Source: Verticillium longisporum (Eukaryota; Ascomycota; Sordariomycetes; Glomerellales; Plectosphaerellaceae). Taken from it: 64,000 nucleotides of DNA. The stretch covers positions 992,001-1,056,000 of the forward strand of contig JAETXT010000004.1 of NCBI GenBank assembly GCA_019188255.1, written 5' to 3'. How positions within the stretch are numbered: position 1 is the first letter of the stretch; each line of letters starts with the position of its first letter. The translations under genes were made by a program, and so were the position numbers. The notes under the pieces were generated by a model that had not been told where the DNA came from, ran no database searches, and was given only the letters and a program-made list of their open reading frames with translations. Below are positions 49,312 through 60,100 of the stretch, piece by piece.

Positions 49312-50662
49312 GCCACGTCGGGCACCCAAGAAAAGAAAATGAAAAGCAAAAGTTACGAGTTCCACGCATCAACCCTGTTCCGCCCGGTGAACAACCCTGA
49401 CCTAGGTGAAGGGTAAGACATCCGCATCGCCAGTCATCACTCGTCCGCCTCGTCCTCCCTCGTCCCTGTTCCATCTGCATATGCAGCCCGAGGGCCGTCT
49501 GTTTGGCTCAACAATTGCGGATCCAGGCGTGACGGCATCGCCTGACTTCATGCATGCGATACGCGGCCACAAACGTCGGTGGTTCGTCCGCAGCCTTCCC
49601 CAACGCCGCCGGCGAGGCGCCTCGCACATTGGCGTCTGCGGACCCCCAACTTGGATTTCGGAGAGCATCAGTGCCACCTTTGCCCGGGGGGAGGGGGTTG
49701 ACAAAGCTTGGAAAGATGGAATGTTCGTTGACTACCAATGTTCGTTGGCTACCACCCGATGGACACTGCCGAGCATCCAGCCTAGAGAATGACTCCGAGC
49801 GCACAACCATGTGCTCTGCCAGCGAGGCTACGGGACGGTACATCCGCGGCCTCGTCCCGTTGGCGGGAGAGGAGACCGGCGCACGTCCAGCTCGACGCCT
49901 CACTCTGCCCATCTCTCCAGGCATGGGCTGCTACATCACACATATCCCACGGTGCCGCCTGCAGTGTCATGCTCGCCAGCCATGTCTCCCAGCCTGTCAG
50001 ATCCCGGGGTCTCTGTCTCTCCGGTCCATCCTGCAGGAGGGGATCGCAGGGGTGGCCCGTCAATGGTCATGTTTCACCCGTCCTTGTTCCCCTCTCCGCT
50101 GCCTCGTGACACGACCCCCAAGTACATAATGGATTGGTTGGGCTCGTCATTTCGCTTTCCTTCCACTTCTTACCATCTGTATTTCTCGAAGTCTGGATCC
50201 AAGAATAGTATAGACCATCGAGTGCTCCTCGCGGGCCTCCTCCATCTGCACACGTCAGTTGTGATATCAGCAACAGGATACACGTTCAACTCAAAAATTC
50301 TCACGATAGTTCATTCCATCATACAGCTGCTGCCACCACCTCTACGTCATCGTCAGATCCGCCTGGACGAGTCACCAGTCCCTCCGGCCACCGCTCCACC
50401 ACATCGCACATCGCCACCGCCGAGGGCCTCAAAGCCTTGATGTCGGTTGACCTCCGCACAAGCCTGAACTGCCTGCGCCACCCATCCAGGTTCATGCCTG
50501 TCTCGAGAACGCAACTCTCTCGAGTCCACACAGGCGACAGTATACAGAATTTACCCAGTGAGACGACAATCCCCCCCTCCGCAGCGCCGTGCCTCAATGC
50601 TGACCACAGCGTCTGTTGCTCCCTCGCAAGACGCAAGTCTCCTGACCGCCTAAGCCGCCACC
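49312..50662. other. Intergenic region RIO2/GNAT
   Basis: Several overlapping frames of 100-200 codons exist on both strands, as expected in GC-rich DNA, but none has a domain or a consistent codon pattern. No RNA gene or repeat recognised. Confidence 0.55.
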
Positions 50663-51604
50663 ATGGAGACGCCCCTGAGCAAATCCAGCCTCGCGACCCT
50701 CGTCGCCGAGCCGCGGCCGTCGCTCGTGCCCCCGCGCTGGGAGGACACGGTGCGCGCCGTGGCCGTGGCCGAGAGCAAGCAGGCCGGCCTGTCGCTGGCG
50801 CACTCGTTCGCGTCCGACGCGTCGAGCCGCTACCTCCTCGACGTCGACGACATGGCGGCCCGCTCGGCCGAGCACAAGTGGAAGCTCCACGTCGACATGA
50901 TGACGTACATCACGACGGCGCACGCCCTCGACGGCCTCGTCACGACCATTGGGCCGGACCACGAAGCCGTCGCACTGTGGTGGGTCAGCGCTCGTGTGTG
51001 CTGGAAAGCAACACAACGCGGCCAAGGAGAAGGCTGACGAAGACAGGGTCCCGCCCGGCAAGGACACGGACGGCTGGCTGAACCTCTTCCGCTCGGGCCT
51101 CTGGCGGCTCGCCTACCGGCTGACGCCCGAGGCGCGGAGGCGGTACAACGACGACTTCCTGCCGCTGCTGCACGACGCCAAGGCCGAGGTCATGGGCGCG
51201 CGCGACGGCGAGTGCTACTACCTCGTGTACATTGGCACCAAGCCGAACGCCCGCAAGAGGGGGTACGCGGGCAAGCTGCTCGACGACATGATTGCGCGGG
51301 TGAGTTTTGGCCGGTTCTCGTCAGGCGGGCAGCAGTGAAGGCCCTGGAGAAGCCATGAAGCGGATAGCGCCGTTTGACTGACAGCGCGCAGGCCGACGCC
51401 GAGGGCCGTCCCATGTATCTCGAGTCGAGCTCGCCGGACAACAATGCCTACTACGCCAAGTTTGGCTTTGAATTCAAAAAGGACATTTACCTCCGGGGCG
51501 GCGGCGCGCCTGTGCCGCTTTCCATCATGGTGCGGGAGCCGCAGCTGGTGAAGCAGAAGCCGGTGTACGCTGCCGTCAAGGTCCAGATGAACCGCCTGCG
51601 CTAG
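50663..51604 (+). CDS. GNAT-family N-acetyltransferase
   Basis: Exons 50663-50979, 51047-51299 and 51392-51604 (introns 67 and 92 bases) give 260 residues. The GNAT fold is at the C-terminus. Motif A is YLVYIGTKPNARKRGYAGKL, with the acetyl-CoA-binding R-x-x-G-x-A pattern, followed by PMYLESSSPDNNAYYAKFGF, the usual motif B with the Asn/Tyr that contact the cofactor. The N-terminal 130 residues are family-typical filler with LDVDDM and HKWKLHVDMMTYI. No signal peptide. This looks like the cytosolic GNAT type common in filamentous fungi, many of them in secondary metabolism or stress. The substrate cannot be inferred. Confidence 0.85.
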
Positions 51605-52005
51605 ATGGTCCGGCGGCTTTCGTTTCGTTTGGTGTTTTGGTCTGTGTTTTATGTAGTGTGCCTCTGGATTGATGTGTCTGCTGCGCGGTCTCTTGTCACG
51701 TTCGTTCCTGTTGCTGTGCATGGCGTTGGATTTGGCACCGTCATTACTGCAAAACACTGTTGCTGGAACAGCTCGGTTGGTCATTAGTCTAGGCTTGGCC
51801 AGCTAAGGCCTTTCATTCATTCAGGTCATATCGAATGCTATCGCCCCCAGCTCAAAACATGATCAAAAATTGTCGTCCATACCGGTCCACGCTGCAGGCA
51901 TCTTTCCACCCAAGCAGCACCATGCCGGCATTCCGCCGTGCTAACAGCATGCTCAGGTCATGCTCATGTCATGCTCAGGTCATGCTACGGCCACCGACAG
52001 CCACC
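51605..52005. other. Convergent intergenic region GNAT/RFA2
   Basis: Contains both 3' ends. A short direct repeat of TCATGCTCAGG-type words occurs near 51950-51980. Nothing else seen. Confidence 0.55.
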
Positions 52006-53001
52006 TCAATACTCGAGAATGGCCCACGTCTCGTCGTCAATGGTGGTATACACAAGCCCCTGGCCGAGCAGTTCGTCGGCGGCGCCGAGAATGTCGCGCA
52101 TGCTCATGCCGGCGCCGCTCGCAATGACATTCATGTGCACGCCCTCGTTGCCGCCGGGCGCGTTGACGAGAAAGTTGTACATCTTCTGGCCCATGGGCGT
52201 GCACTGGGCGACCTTGATCGACTGGCCGGTGGCGTGTGATGCGTGGCTGTTGCCGATGTTGCTGTTGTTGTTCTTGTTGTTGTTGTTGCCGCCGTCGACA
52301 AACATGCCGTCGCCGTTGTCCTCGGCCTTGACACCGCCGAGGGGCCCCTTGGTGAAGAAGAGGTGGACGTAGGTGCTCTCGAGCAGGTGGTAGTTGACCT
52401 CGTTGAAGTCGGTGACGGCGCGGAGAAAGTGGGCGCCGACGTGCCTCTTGCCGTTGAAGGACTTGATACGCCCCCAGACGCGGACGTAGGCATCGAGGTC
52501 GACGCCGGAGCCGGAGCCGGGCCCGCCGGCGACGCCGTCCATGAGGTCGTCGTCCTTCTTGTCCGTGTCGACCCACTTCTTGACCTCGAGGGTGGCGGTG
52601 CCGTCGTCGAGCTTGTAGGTGATGTTGGTGGCCTGGGGGTTGATGGCGCGGACCTGGCCGATGAAGGTGACCTGGGTGACGTTGGCGCCGTCAATCTTGA
52701 AGTCGGCGCCGGGGTAGGCCTCTTCGGCGTCGAGGATCTGCTTGATGGTGACGGGGCGCAGCGACTCGTCTTGGTAGCCCTGTGCGTGTTGTGAGCGGGG
52801 TGCAACAGAGGGGGGGGAAACGTGGAGCAAGACAGTACCTTGCCGCCGCCCTGGCTGCCCTGCTGGGAGCCGCCGTACATGAAGCCGCCCGAGTCATCAC
52901 CGCCCTGGGCGCCGTACGCGGGTTTTTGGTAGCCTCCGTATGATGCTGTGCGGGTTAGAGGGGAGGTTCGTCGCGGTGGGGGTTGGGAGGTGCATACTCA
53001 T
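52006..53001 (-). CDS. RFA2: Replication protein A 32-kDa subunit
   Basis: The middle subunit of the ssDNA-binding heterotrimer RPA, acting in replication, repair and checkpoint signalling. Exon 1 is only four bases (53001-52998, ATGA). Exon 2 is 52945-52839 and exon 3 is 52779-52006, totalling 294 residues. The N-terminus is Gly/Tyr/Gln-rich (SYGGYQKPAYGAQGGDDSGG), the phosphorylated tail in other species. The OB fold (about 45-190) contains RPVTIKQILDAEEAYPGADF, FIGQVRAINPQATNITYKLDD and YVRVWGRIKSFNGKRHVGAHF. An Asn-rich linker (NNNNKNNNSN) precedes the C-terminal winged helix (GVHMNVIASGAGMSMRDIL). Joining ATG-A to CA-TCA gives M-T-S and keeps the frame, which supports the tiny first exon. 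Confidence 0.93.
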
Positions 53002-53251
53002 GGCGGTAGTTGTGTGGTTTGGTGTGTTGTTGGAGGGGAGGACAAGGAGAGCAGCAGAAGAGGTGGAAAAGAGGGATCGAGAGACGCGTCTCGAGGCCGC
53101 TGAGACGCGACTGCCTTAATTGGATTTGCCCCTCACCAGTGGCAGGCAGGGGCACTGGGCATGCTCTTTCCTCTGGCTTTGGAGCGTCAGCTGGCAGCAG
53201 CTGTAGGCTCAGGAACTGCATTTGGCGGGGCTATCAGCTGGCAGCAGCTGA

Positions 53252-53632
53252 TCACGCAATGGCTACACCAACGACTCCTGAATCTACACTTACACTGCCT
53301 TGCCTGCTGACGGGAACCGAGTAGGCGCCTTGTGACAGCATGCGGCTGACTTGGTCTCTCGATGGGCCGCGCTCGTGGACGAGGTGTTCAGACGGCGGGC
53401 TCTCGAGAAGGGGCACCTCATCCTTGGCGGCCGAGAACCACCAGAGGCCCGATGCGCCGGCCAGCCCACCGAGCGCGATGGCATAGTTCGCTGCGGTCCC
53501 CTTTGCAGATGATGCCGAGGGTCTGCTCGATAAGTGTGAGAGCCTTGCGTTCCCAGATGGTCGTGAGACTGGTGAATGGGCAAGGCGAACCCCTCTCAGC
53601 CAGACACGCGTGCGCACACGTGACGAGAACAT
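53252..53632 (-). pseudogene. Orphan N-terminal exon, probably of a mitochondrial PP2C (Ptc5-like)
   Basis: From ATG at 53632 the frame reads a basic, Ser/Arg-rich presequence (MFSSRVRTRVWLRG), a single hydrophobic segment (NYAIALGGLAGASGLWWFSA) and then DQVSRMLSQGAYSVPV. That last block resembles the start of fungal Ptc5-type phosphatases (pyruvate dehydrogenase phosphatase). In that family a YDG...SNSPCEDR block follows at once. Here the frame passes a GTAAGT and ends 13 codons later, and the next 250 bases lead straight into the RFA2 start with no trace of the catalytic domain. It is either a truncated relic at a rearrangement point or an unrelated short mitochondrial membrane protein. Confidence 0.45.
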
Positions 53633-54183
53633 GTCCAGAGTGCCCCGATGGTTGTCCAGTTCAGATGTCGTAGAATTCTGGTGACAAGTCAAAGACGACT
53701 CTGCCGCCAGGAACAGGCAAGATCTAGAGCTCAACTTGAATCAGAGGAGGAAAGTAAAGGGAGGGCGAGGCTGCTGTTGCGTCTGAAGAGCGGTCCATCC
53801 CTGTCATGGTTGCCAGCTGCCAGCCCCTGACTCCCCCCGGGAGCTTCCTCCTGGAGCCTGGCAAAGGCAAGCCTGGCAAGGTCGAGAACGGCGATGAAAT
53901 GCTGGATTCAGGGTACAGTCAAAAGATTGGATCAGTTATGAACATCTCGAGGCTGGAGCCATGAGGGACCAGTTATACTGCAGCATCATCCACAAAGTTG
54001 CACATGGTCATGCAGTTCCTCCCCCAGTACACTCAGGCGTATGATCATGAAAACAATTTCAAATCTCAATACAAATCTCAATACAATCTATTAGCTATAT
54101 CGTCACCTTCTATCCTGCTTCATTTACAGTAGACTACGAGGCATGTACAAGCATAAATCAGAGTCGACACGGCTGCCCCCCGC
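53633..54183. other. Intergenic region, 3' flank of the multi-pectinesterase gene
   Basis: Ordinary composition with two nearly identical AATCTCAATACAA words near 54060-54085. No gene seen. Confidence 0.55.
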
Positions 54184-57100
54184 TTAGGCCGTGCACGTCT
54201 TGGCCCCCTTGCTGGTCTTGGTCACCCAGCTCGTCACCGTCGACTTGACCTCCGACGTCTTCGTCTTGGTCACCGTCGCGCGGTTCGTGATGGTGCCCGA
54301 AGGCTTGACCGTCGAGCGGACCGTGGTCCAGCGCGTGGCCGTCGACGCCGGCAAGATGACAGTGTTGGTCTGCGCCGAGTTCTCGCGCACCGTCACCGTC
54401 GCCGTCTGCCGTGGCAGCACGACCGTGGTGTGACGCGTCTGCGTGCGGACCACGTTCTGGATCGCCGCAGGCAGCGTTGTCGTCGATTGCACCGTCACGG
54501 TACGAGTCGACTGCACCACCACCGACACGGTAGCCGGCTTCAGAGTCGACGTCTTGCCAGCCGAGACGACAGCCGTGGCCGTCGTTGTCTCGGTGCGACC
54601 GGGGAGCGTCGTCGTCGTCGCCCGCGTCTGCACCGTCACAATCGTCTGCGTCGCCGTCACAGCCTTGAGCGTGACAGGCTTGCCAACAGTCTTGGTCGTG
54701 ACGAGCTCCGTCGTCGACGTGCTGCCAGGCAGCGTGACAGTGGCCGTCTTGACGTAGGTGCTGAGCGTCGACAGGACGGTCACAGTCACAGTCACGTCAC
54801 CAAGGGCGCGAACCTCGACATAGGCAACCTCGGGGTCGCTTTCGTAGTCTTCAAAGTCGTCGCGCTTGGAGAAATCCTCAAACTCAAACAGGTCGCGCTT
54901 CGTCGGCGCCTTGGTCGGGATGCACTTGATCGTCGTCGTCTTCTTGGCCCTCGAGACGACAGTCTTGAACACAGTCGTCGAGACGGTCAAGGCCTTGGCA
55001 GTCACGGTGGTGACGCTGCCGTCGCCAATGACAATCGTCGACGTCGACTTGACCGTGACGGGCTTGCGAGTCGTCGTCTTGGTGAAAAAGGCCGTCGAGC
55101 GGATGACCTGCGTGGTGGTGACGCCCTTGGGGGTGCTGGTCGCCGTGCTGGTCGTCAGCGTGGTGGAGGTGATGGTCCTGGGCTCGGCAGTCTTGGTGAC
55201 GATGATCGTGTTGGTCGACGTGGCGAGCGAGGTGGACGTCTGCGTGACAGGGTTGGGTGTGACGGTCGTTCCGACATTGACCGTGATGGTGGCCTTGCGG
55301 ACAATCGTGGTGTCTGGCTCCTGGACAGTGGCCACATTAATCTCGGTAGAGCGGATCAAAGTCGTCTTGGTTTCGACGGCAGGTGTGATGGTGGTGGCGG
55401 CATCGAATGTCGCAGTAGTCTTGAGCGTCACCGTCGTGTCAAGAGCCTGGACAGTAGTACTTGTGGTCTCCTTCAGGGTCGACAGCTTGGTGGTAAAGAC
55501 AGTCACAGTCGTGGCGGGAACGGAGCTCGTTGTCGATGTCGATGTCGATGTCGATGTCGTCGTCGTCGTTGTTGTTGTTGTTGTAGCAGACGTGGCACTG
55601 ATCGTGGCACTGGGCAGCACAACGGCACCAGCCTTGAACGGCGTGGCTGAGACCAAAGTCATGTTGATCCACGAAATTCCCGCCGGGAAGAAGGTCGCCA
55701 GCTCGAACTGGGCCGCATCAGCAGCCGTGAGCTTGGTGGCAAAAGCAGCACGGGCGCTCAGATCAGAGCCGGGACCGTCGTTGGCAAACTCGCCAAAAAT
55801 GGCCCCAGCCGTGCGAGGATCATTCTTGGTCCAGTGATCCCAGCCGTTGGCTTCGATACACGAGTCGAGGAAGCTGTCGATGTAGGCCACGCGAGCGTTG
55901 GCGTTCCAGGGCCTACCAAGCGAGACGGAAGTGTACTTGGCTCCCTTGGCAGGCGTAACGGTGCACTGGTCGAACACAAAGCCGGCGGGGGTGTCGGTGG
56001 CGCGCTTGCTGGCCGTCAGGGCGATGCCGTCGCGGTTCGGTGCGATGGTGCTGGCGAGGAAGTACGCGGCGCCACTGCCCCAGATCATGTCGACGTTGCC
56101 CTCAATGTAGGAGTGCGAGGCAAAGAGGAAACCGTTGATGAGCAGGGCGTCCTGGTTGCCGTAGACCTGGCAGCCGTACAGCGAGGCGTACTTGCTGCTC
56201 TTGACACCAAAGCCGAGCGAGGCATAGCTGGGAATCAAGTGTTAGTCAGAGCGTCGAAAAAAGAAAATGCTTGTGTATGTCTTCAACTCACTTGGATGCG
56301 GTGCCAAAGGTGTTGGCAAAGTTGATGTTGACAGCCTGCAGGTAGTTACCAGTGGCGTAAACAGTGGCAGAGTCTGAGTTGGAGGCGTCGGCCTGCGTGT
56401 CGATGCCCTTGTCGAAGCTGATGGTGACCTGGTTCTGAGAGTAGTCGCCAGAGTTCGAGCTGTAGCCAATGAGGATGGTGGTACCAGCCCGCGCGACGAT
56501 CAGCTGCTCGTTGTACGTGCCAGGGTAGATGAAGACGGTGGGCGTGACCTGCTTCGAGGTCGGCAGGGCGTTGAGGGCGGCCTGAATGGTGTCATACGTG
56601 GTCTGACCATCGATGGGCGTCTTGGAGACGATGAAGGCGCCGGCAGGAGGCTTAGTGCCGTCATAGACAGTGGGCGTAACAGGTGTCACGGGTACCACGG
56701 CGGGCTGCGGCGTCTGGATCTGGTCCCAGTAGGTCAGATCGATCCAGTCAGTGCTGGACATGACCTTGCTGAGGGGGTAGTCATCGGCAGTGAGCAGAGA
56801 GGCGCCCCGGAAAGTCGCACGAGCGGCAGCGTTGTTCTCCCAGTTGCCCGGGCCGGCGTTGTTGTACTCGGCAAACGTGATCGAGTCGTTGCGAGGGTCA
56901 GTATTGGACCATACCTTCCAACCAGCGGGCTGGATAACGTCGGAGAGGAAACTGTTCTTGACGACGACAAGCGCAAACTTGGAGTAGGGCCGGCCGAGGT
57001 AGACCTGGCCCTTGAGATCGACGGTGGCGGTCGGGGCCTCGGTGAAGAGACACTGATCAAAGATGTAACCGCCAATGGCAGTCAGGCTCGCACGGCTTTG

Positions 57101-60100
57101 AGCGGTGATGGCGGACTTGGCTCGCTTCGCGGCAATCGTGCAGCCCTTGAAGTAGGCCTTGGAGTAGCCCCAGATGAAGTCGATGGCACCGTCAATGTAG
57201 CAGCTCTCGTAGTACTGGTTGCCAGCCGTTGCGCCCGTCAGGAGGGTGTCCTGCCAGCCAACAAACGAGCAACCGTAGAAGCCAATCTTGTCGCCATAGA
57301 CGCTAGCGGCGAGGGAGACGTAGCTGGGAATCGCGCCGTCCAGGTTCTCCGTGTTGACGAGGTTGATGTTGTACCAGGAGATCTTGGAGCTCGCCGTAGC
57401 AATGGTGGCCGTCTCGGAGTTGCTGTGACCCGCAGGCGGTGGGCACACGGGCAGCCCGCGGGCCTGGGTGATGGTGACCTGATTGTTCTTGTAGCTCTTG
57501 CCAGGGGCATCACTCGTGTATCCAATGATCATGACAGGTCCCGGGCGGTTGATGCTAGGCACCTGCTCAGTGTAGGTACCGGGATAGAGGAAGATGATTT
57601 GGTTCGACGAATCCGATGGCAAGCTAGCCAGGGCAGCTGTCAGGCTGTTGAAGGTTTCCGCGGTGCTGCCATCAGCGCGGCGGGTGATGGCGCCAGGAGC
57701 GCCCACGATGACGGCGCCAGCAGGAGGCTCGGTGCCGCTCGTCGGGTGCGTGAGCACGACGGGGGTGGTGGGCACAGGACCCGGCACGTCGGCAGCTCCA
57801 ACTGACGTGAGGCTGTAGCTGGGAACATAGGCAAACGCCTTGGCATCCAGCCAGCTCGTGCTGCCAATGAAGGTCTCAAGCTTGTACTGGGAAGCCTGTG
57901 CCTCGGTGAGCTTGGTGGCAAAGGTGGCGCGCGAGTCAGTCCAGTTGCCAGGTCCAATGTTGTTGAACTCGCCAAAGAGAACATTGTCGGTCTGCGGGTT
58001 GCTCGTTTGCCAGACGCTCCAGCCTGCAGGGGAAATGTGCTTGTCCAGGAAGGAGTTCATGTACACCGTGACGGCATACTGCGACCAAGGACGACCCAGA
58101 GCAACGGTACCGAAGTTGGTACCGTAGCTTTCGGTGTAGGTGATGACGGACTTGTCAAAGACGAAGCCACCAGCCCACGCGGCATTGGGTCTGTTCTGGG
58201 CAGTAATGTACGTCCTCGGGGTGTTGGAGGCGACGTAGCATTGGTGGAAGTAAGCCTTGCTGTAACCCCAAATAAAGTCAACACTGCCCTCAATGTAGCT
58301 GTTGCTGAACACCTGAACACCCTGGTTGACGAGAAGGGTATCCTGGAAACCATCGAAAGCACATCCGTACGCCGCCATGTTGGCGCCGAAGAAGTCACCG
58401 GCCAGCGCCGCTGTGCTCGGCTGCTGAGGGTACGTGTTGGTGAAGTTGATGTTGTACAGGGCCAAGCCGTCACCGTTGGTGTTCTTCCAGTTGAGAACGG
58501 GTGTCTCCTCGTTGCGTCCCGCGCTCGTGGACACACCACGGCTGAACTTGATGTGGACGGCGTTCTGGGTGAAGTCATTCTCGAAAGAAGTTTCACCACG
58601 GAGGGTGACCTTGCCACGGCGCGTAATGCTGACCTGCTCCTCGTACGATCCAGCCTTGATGAAGATGGTATACTCCTTGCCGTCCGCAGGGAGGGCCGCC
58701 ACGGCAGACGCGACAGTGGCATACTCGCCAGTCGCGGGAGTGGGCGCAACGGTCAAGGTGTTGGAGGGAGCCGAGGTGGTAGTGGTAGTCGGAGCGACGC
58801 TGCTGGCGCCCGACGGGGCGCTCGTCGTCGTCGCAGACGTCGTCGTCACGACAGGCGCGGCATAGACCGAGTCTGGCCAGGCTTGCTGGGGAGCAATGGC
58901 AGGGGCATCGAGCCAGGCGTCGTCGCCGAGAACCTTCTTGACGGTGTAGGCGGAGTTGTCAGCAAGCAGCTTGACAACAGAAGCACGAGCAGTGGTCACG
59001 GCACCAGGGCCCGTGTTGTTGGCCTCCGCAAAGGTGCCAATGAACGTGGTGGGGGCTCCGATCCTCCAGCCGACGGGGTAAATGTGGGCATCAAGGTACG
59101 AGTTGACGACAGCCACCTGGGCGTTGGTGCTGTAGTCCCTGCCGAGATAGGTGCCCCGCTGAGGCACGGTCTTGTCCTTGGGAACAATGGCGCAGCCATC
59201 GAAGACGATCTGAGAGCCACCAAAAGAGTTCTGGTACCTGTTCGCCGCGATGGTCTGGCCCGTGTTGGTAGACTCCCTGGACACGATGACCGAGTTGTAG
59301 AAGTAGCCGGCGCCAATACCCCAGACGAAGTCTGTGGTGCCCTCAATGCGACCACCGCTGAAGAAAACGTTACCGTAGTCAAGGTACAGCGAGCCCTGGG
59401 TAGACTTGACGTTGCAGCCGTAAAAGGCGACCTTGGTGCCCTTTGAGTAGGCAGCAATCGCGATGTTGTTGGTCTGCTGAGCGAACGTGTTCTCAAAGTT
59501 GATGTTGTAGAAGGTCACAAACTTGGCCTCGTACTTGTTGGCCGAGAATGTGGCCGTGCCAGCAGAGCCGCCTGCGCTGGAGAGAACGCCGGCCGCATTC
59601 TGGATGGTGACCTTGTTGGCCGACGAGGACAGAGCGTTGTCGGTCTCACCGCGAAGGATGGTGGCGCCGGTGCGAGTCAGCGTGACCTTCTCATTGTACG
59701 TGCCAGCCAGAATGTAAATGTGCTGCGTCGTCGTGTCGGCGGGCAGCGCGGCAACAGCAGCAGCAAGGCTGTTGAACGTGGCACATGATGAGCCAACGGG
59801 GCCGACAATCAGCGCAGTCGAAGGGACGGACGAGGGTGCGCAGGCAGCAGCTGTGGTAGAGACAGCAGATGATGTGTCGATGGTGCTGGCAGCAGCTGTC
59901 GTGGAATCGACGGACACGACCGACGTAGTCGAAGCCGCAGCCGCAGCCGTGGCATCAGACGAAACCTTGTTGACACTGGCCGCGACGGACGACGCAATGT
60001 TAACGCTGGAGGCGACAGATGAGGCAGCGTTGACGCTGGGAGCGGCAGATGAGGCAGCATTGACGCTGGCGGCGGATGAGGCAACGCTGACGCTGGCAGC

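Noticed and set aside
58007..59446. 479-codon plus-strand frame
   Set aside because: Shadow of pectinesterase units 2-3; no recognisable fold.
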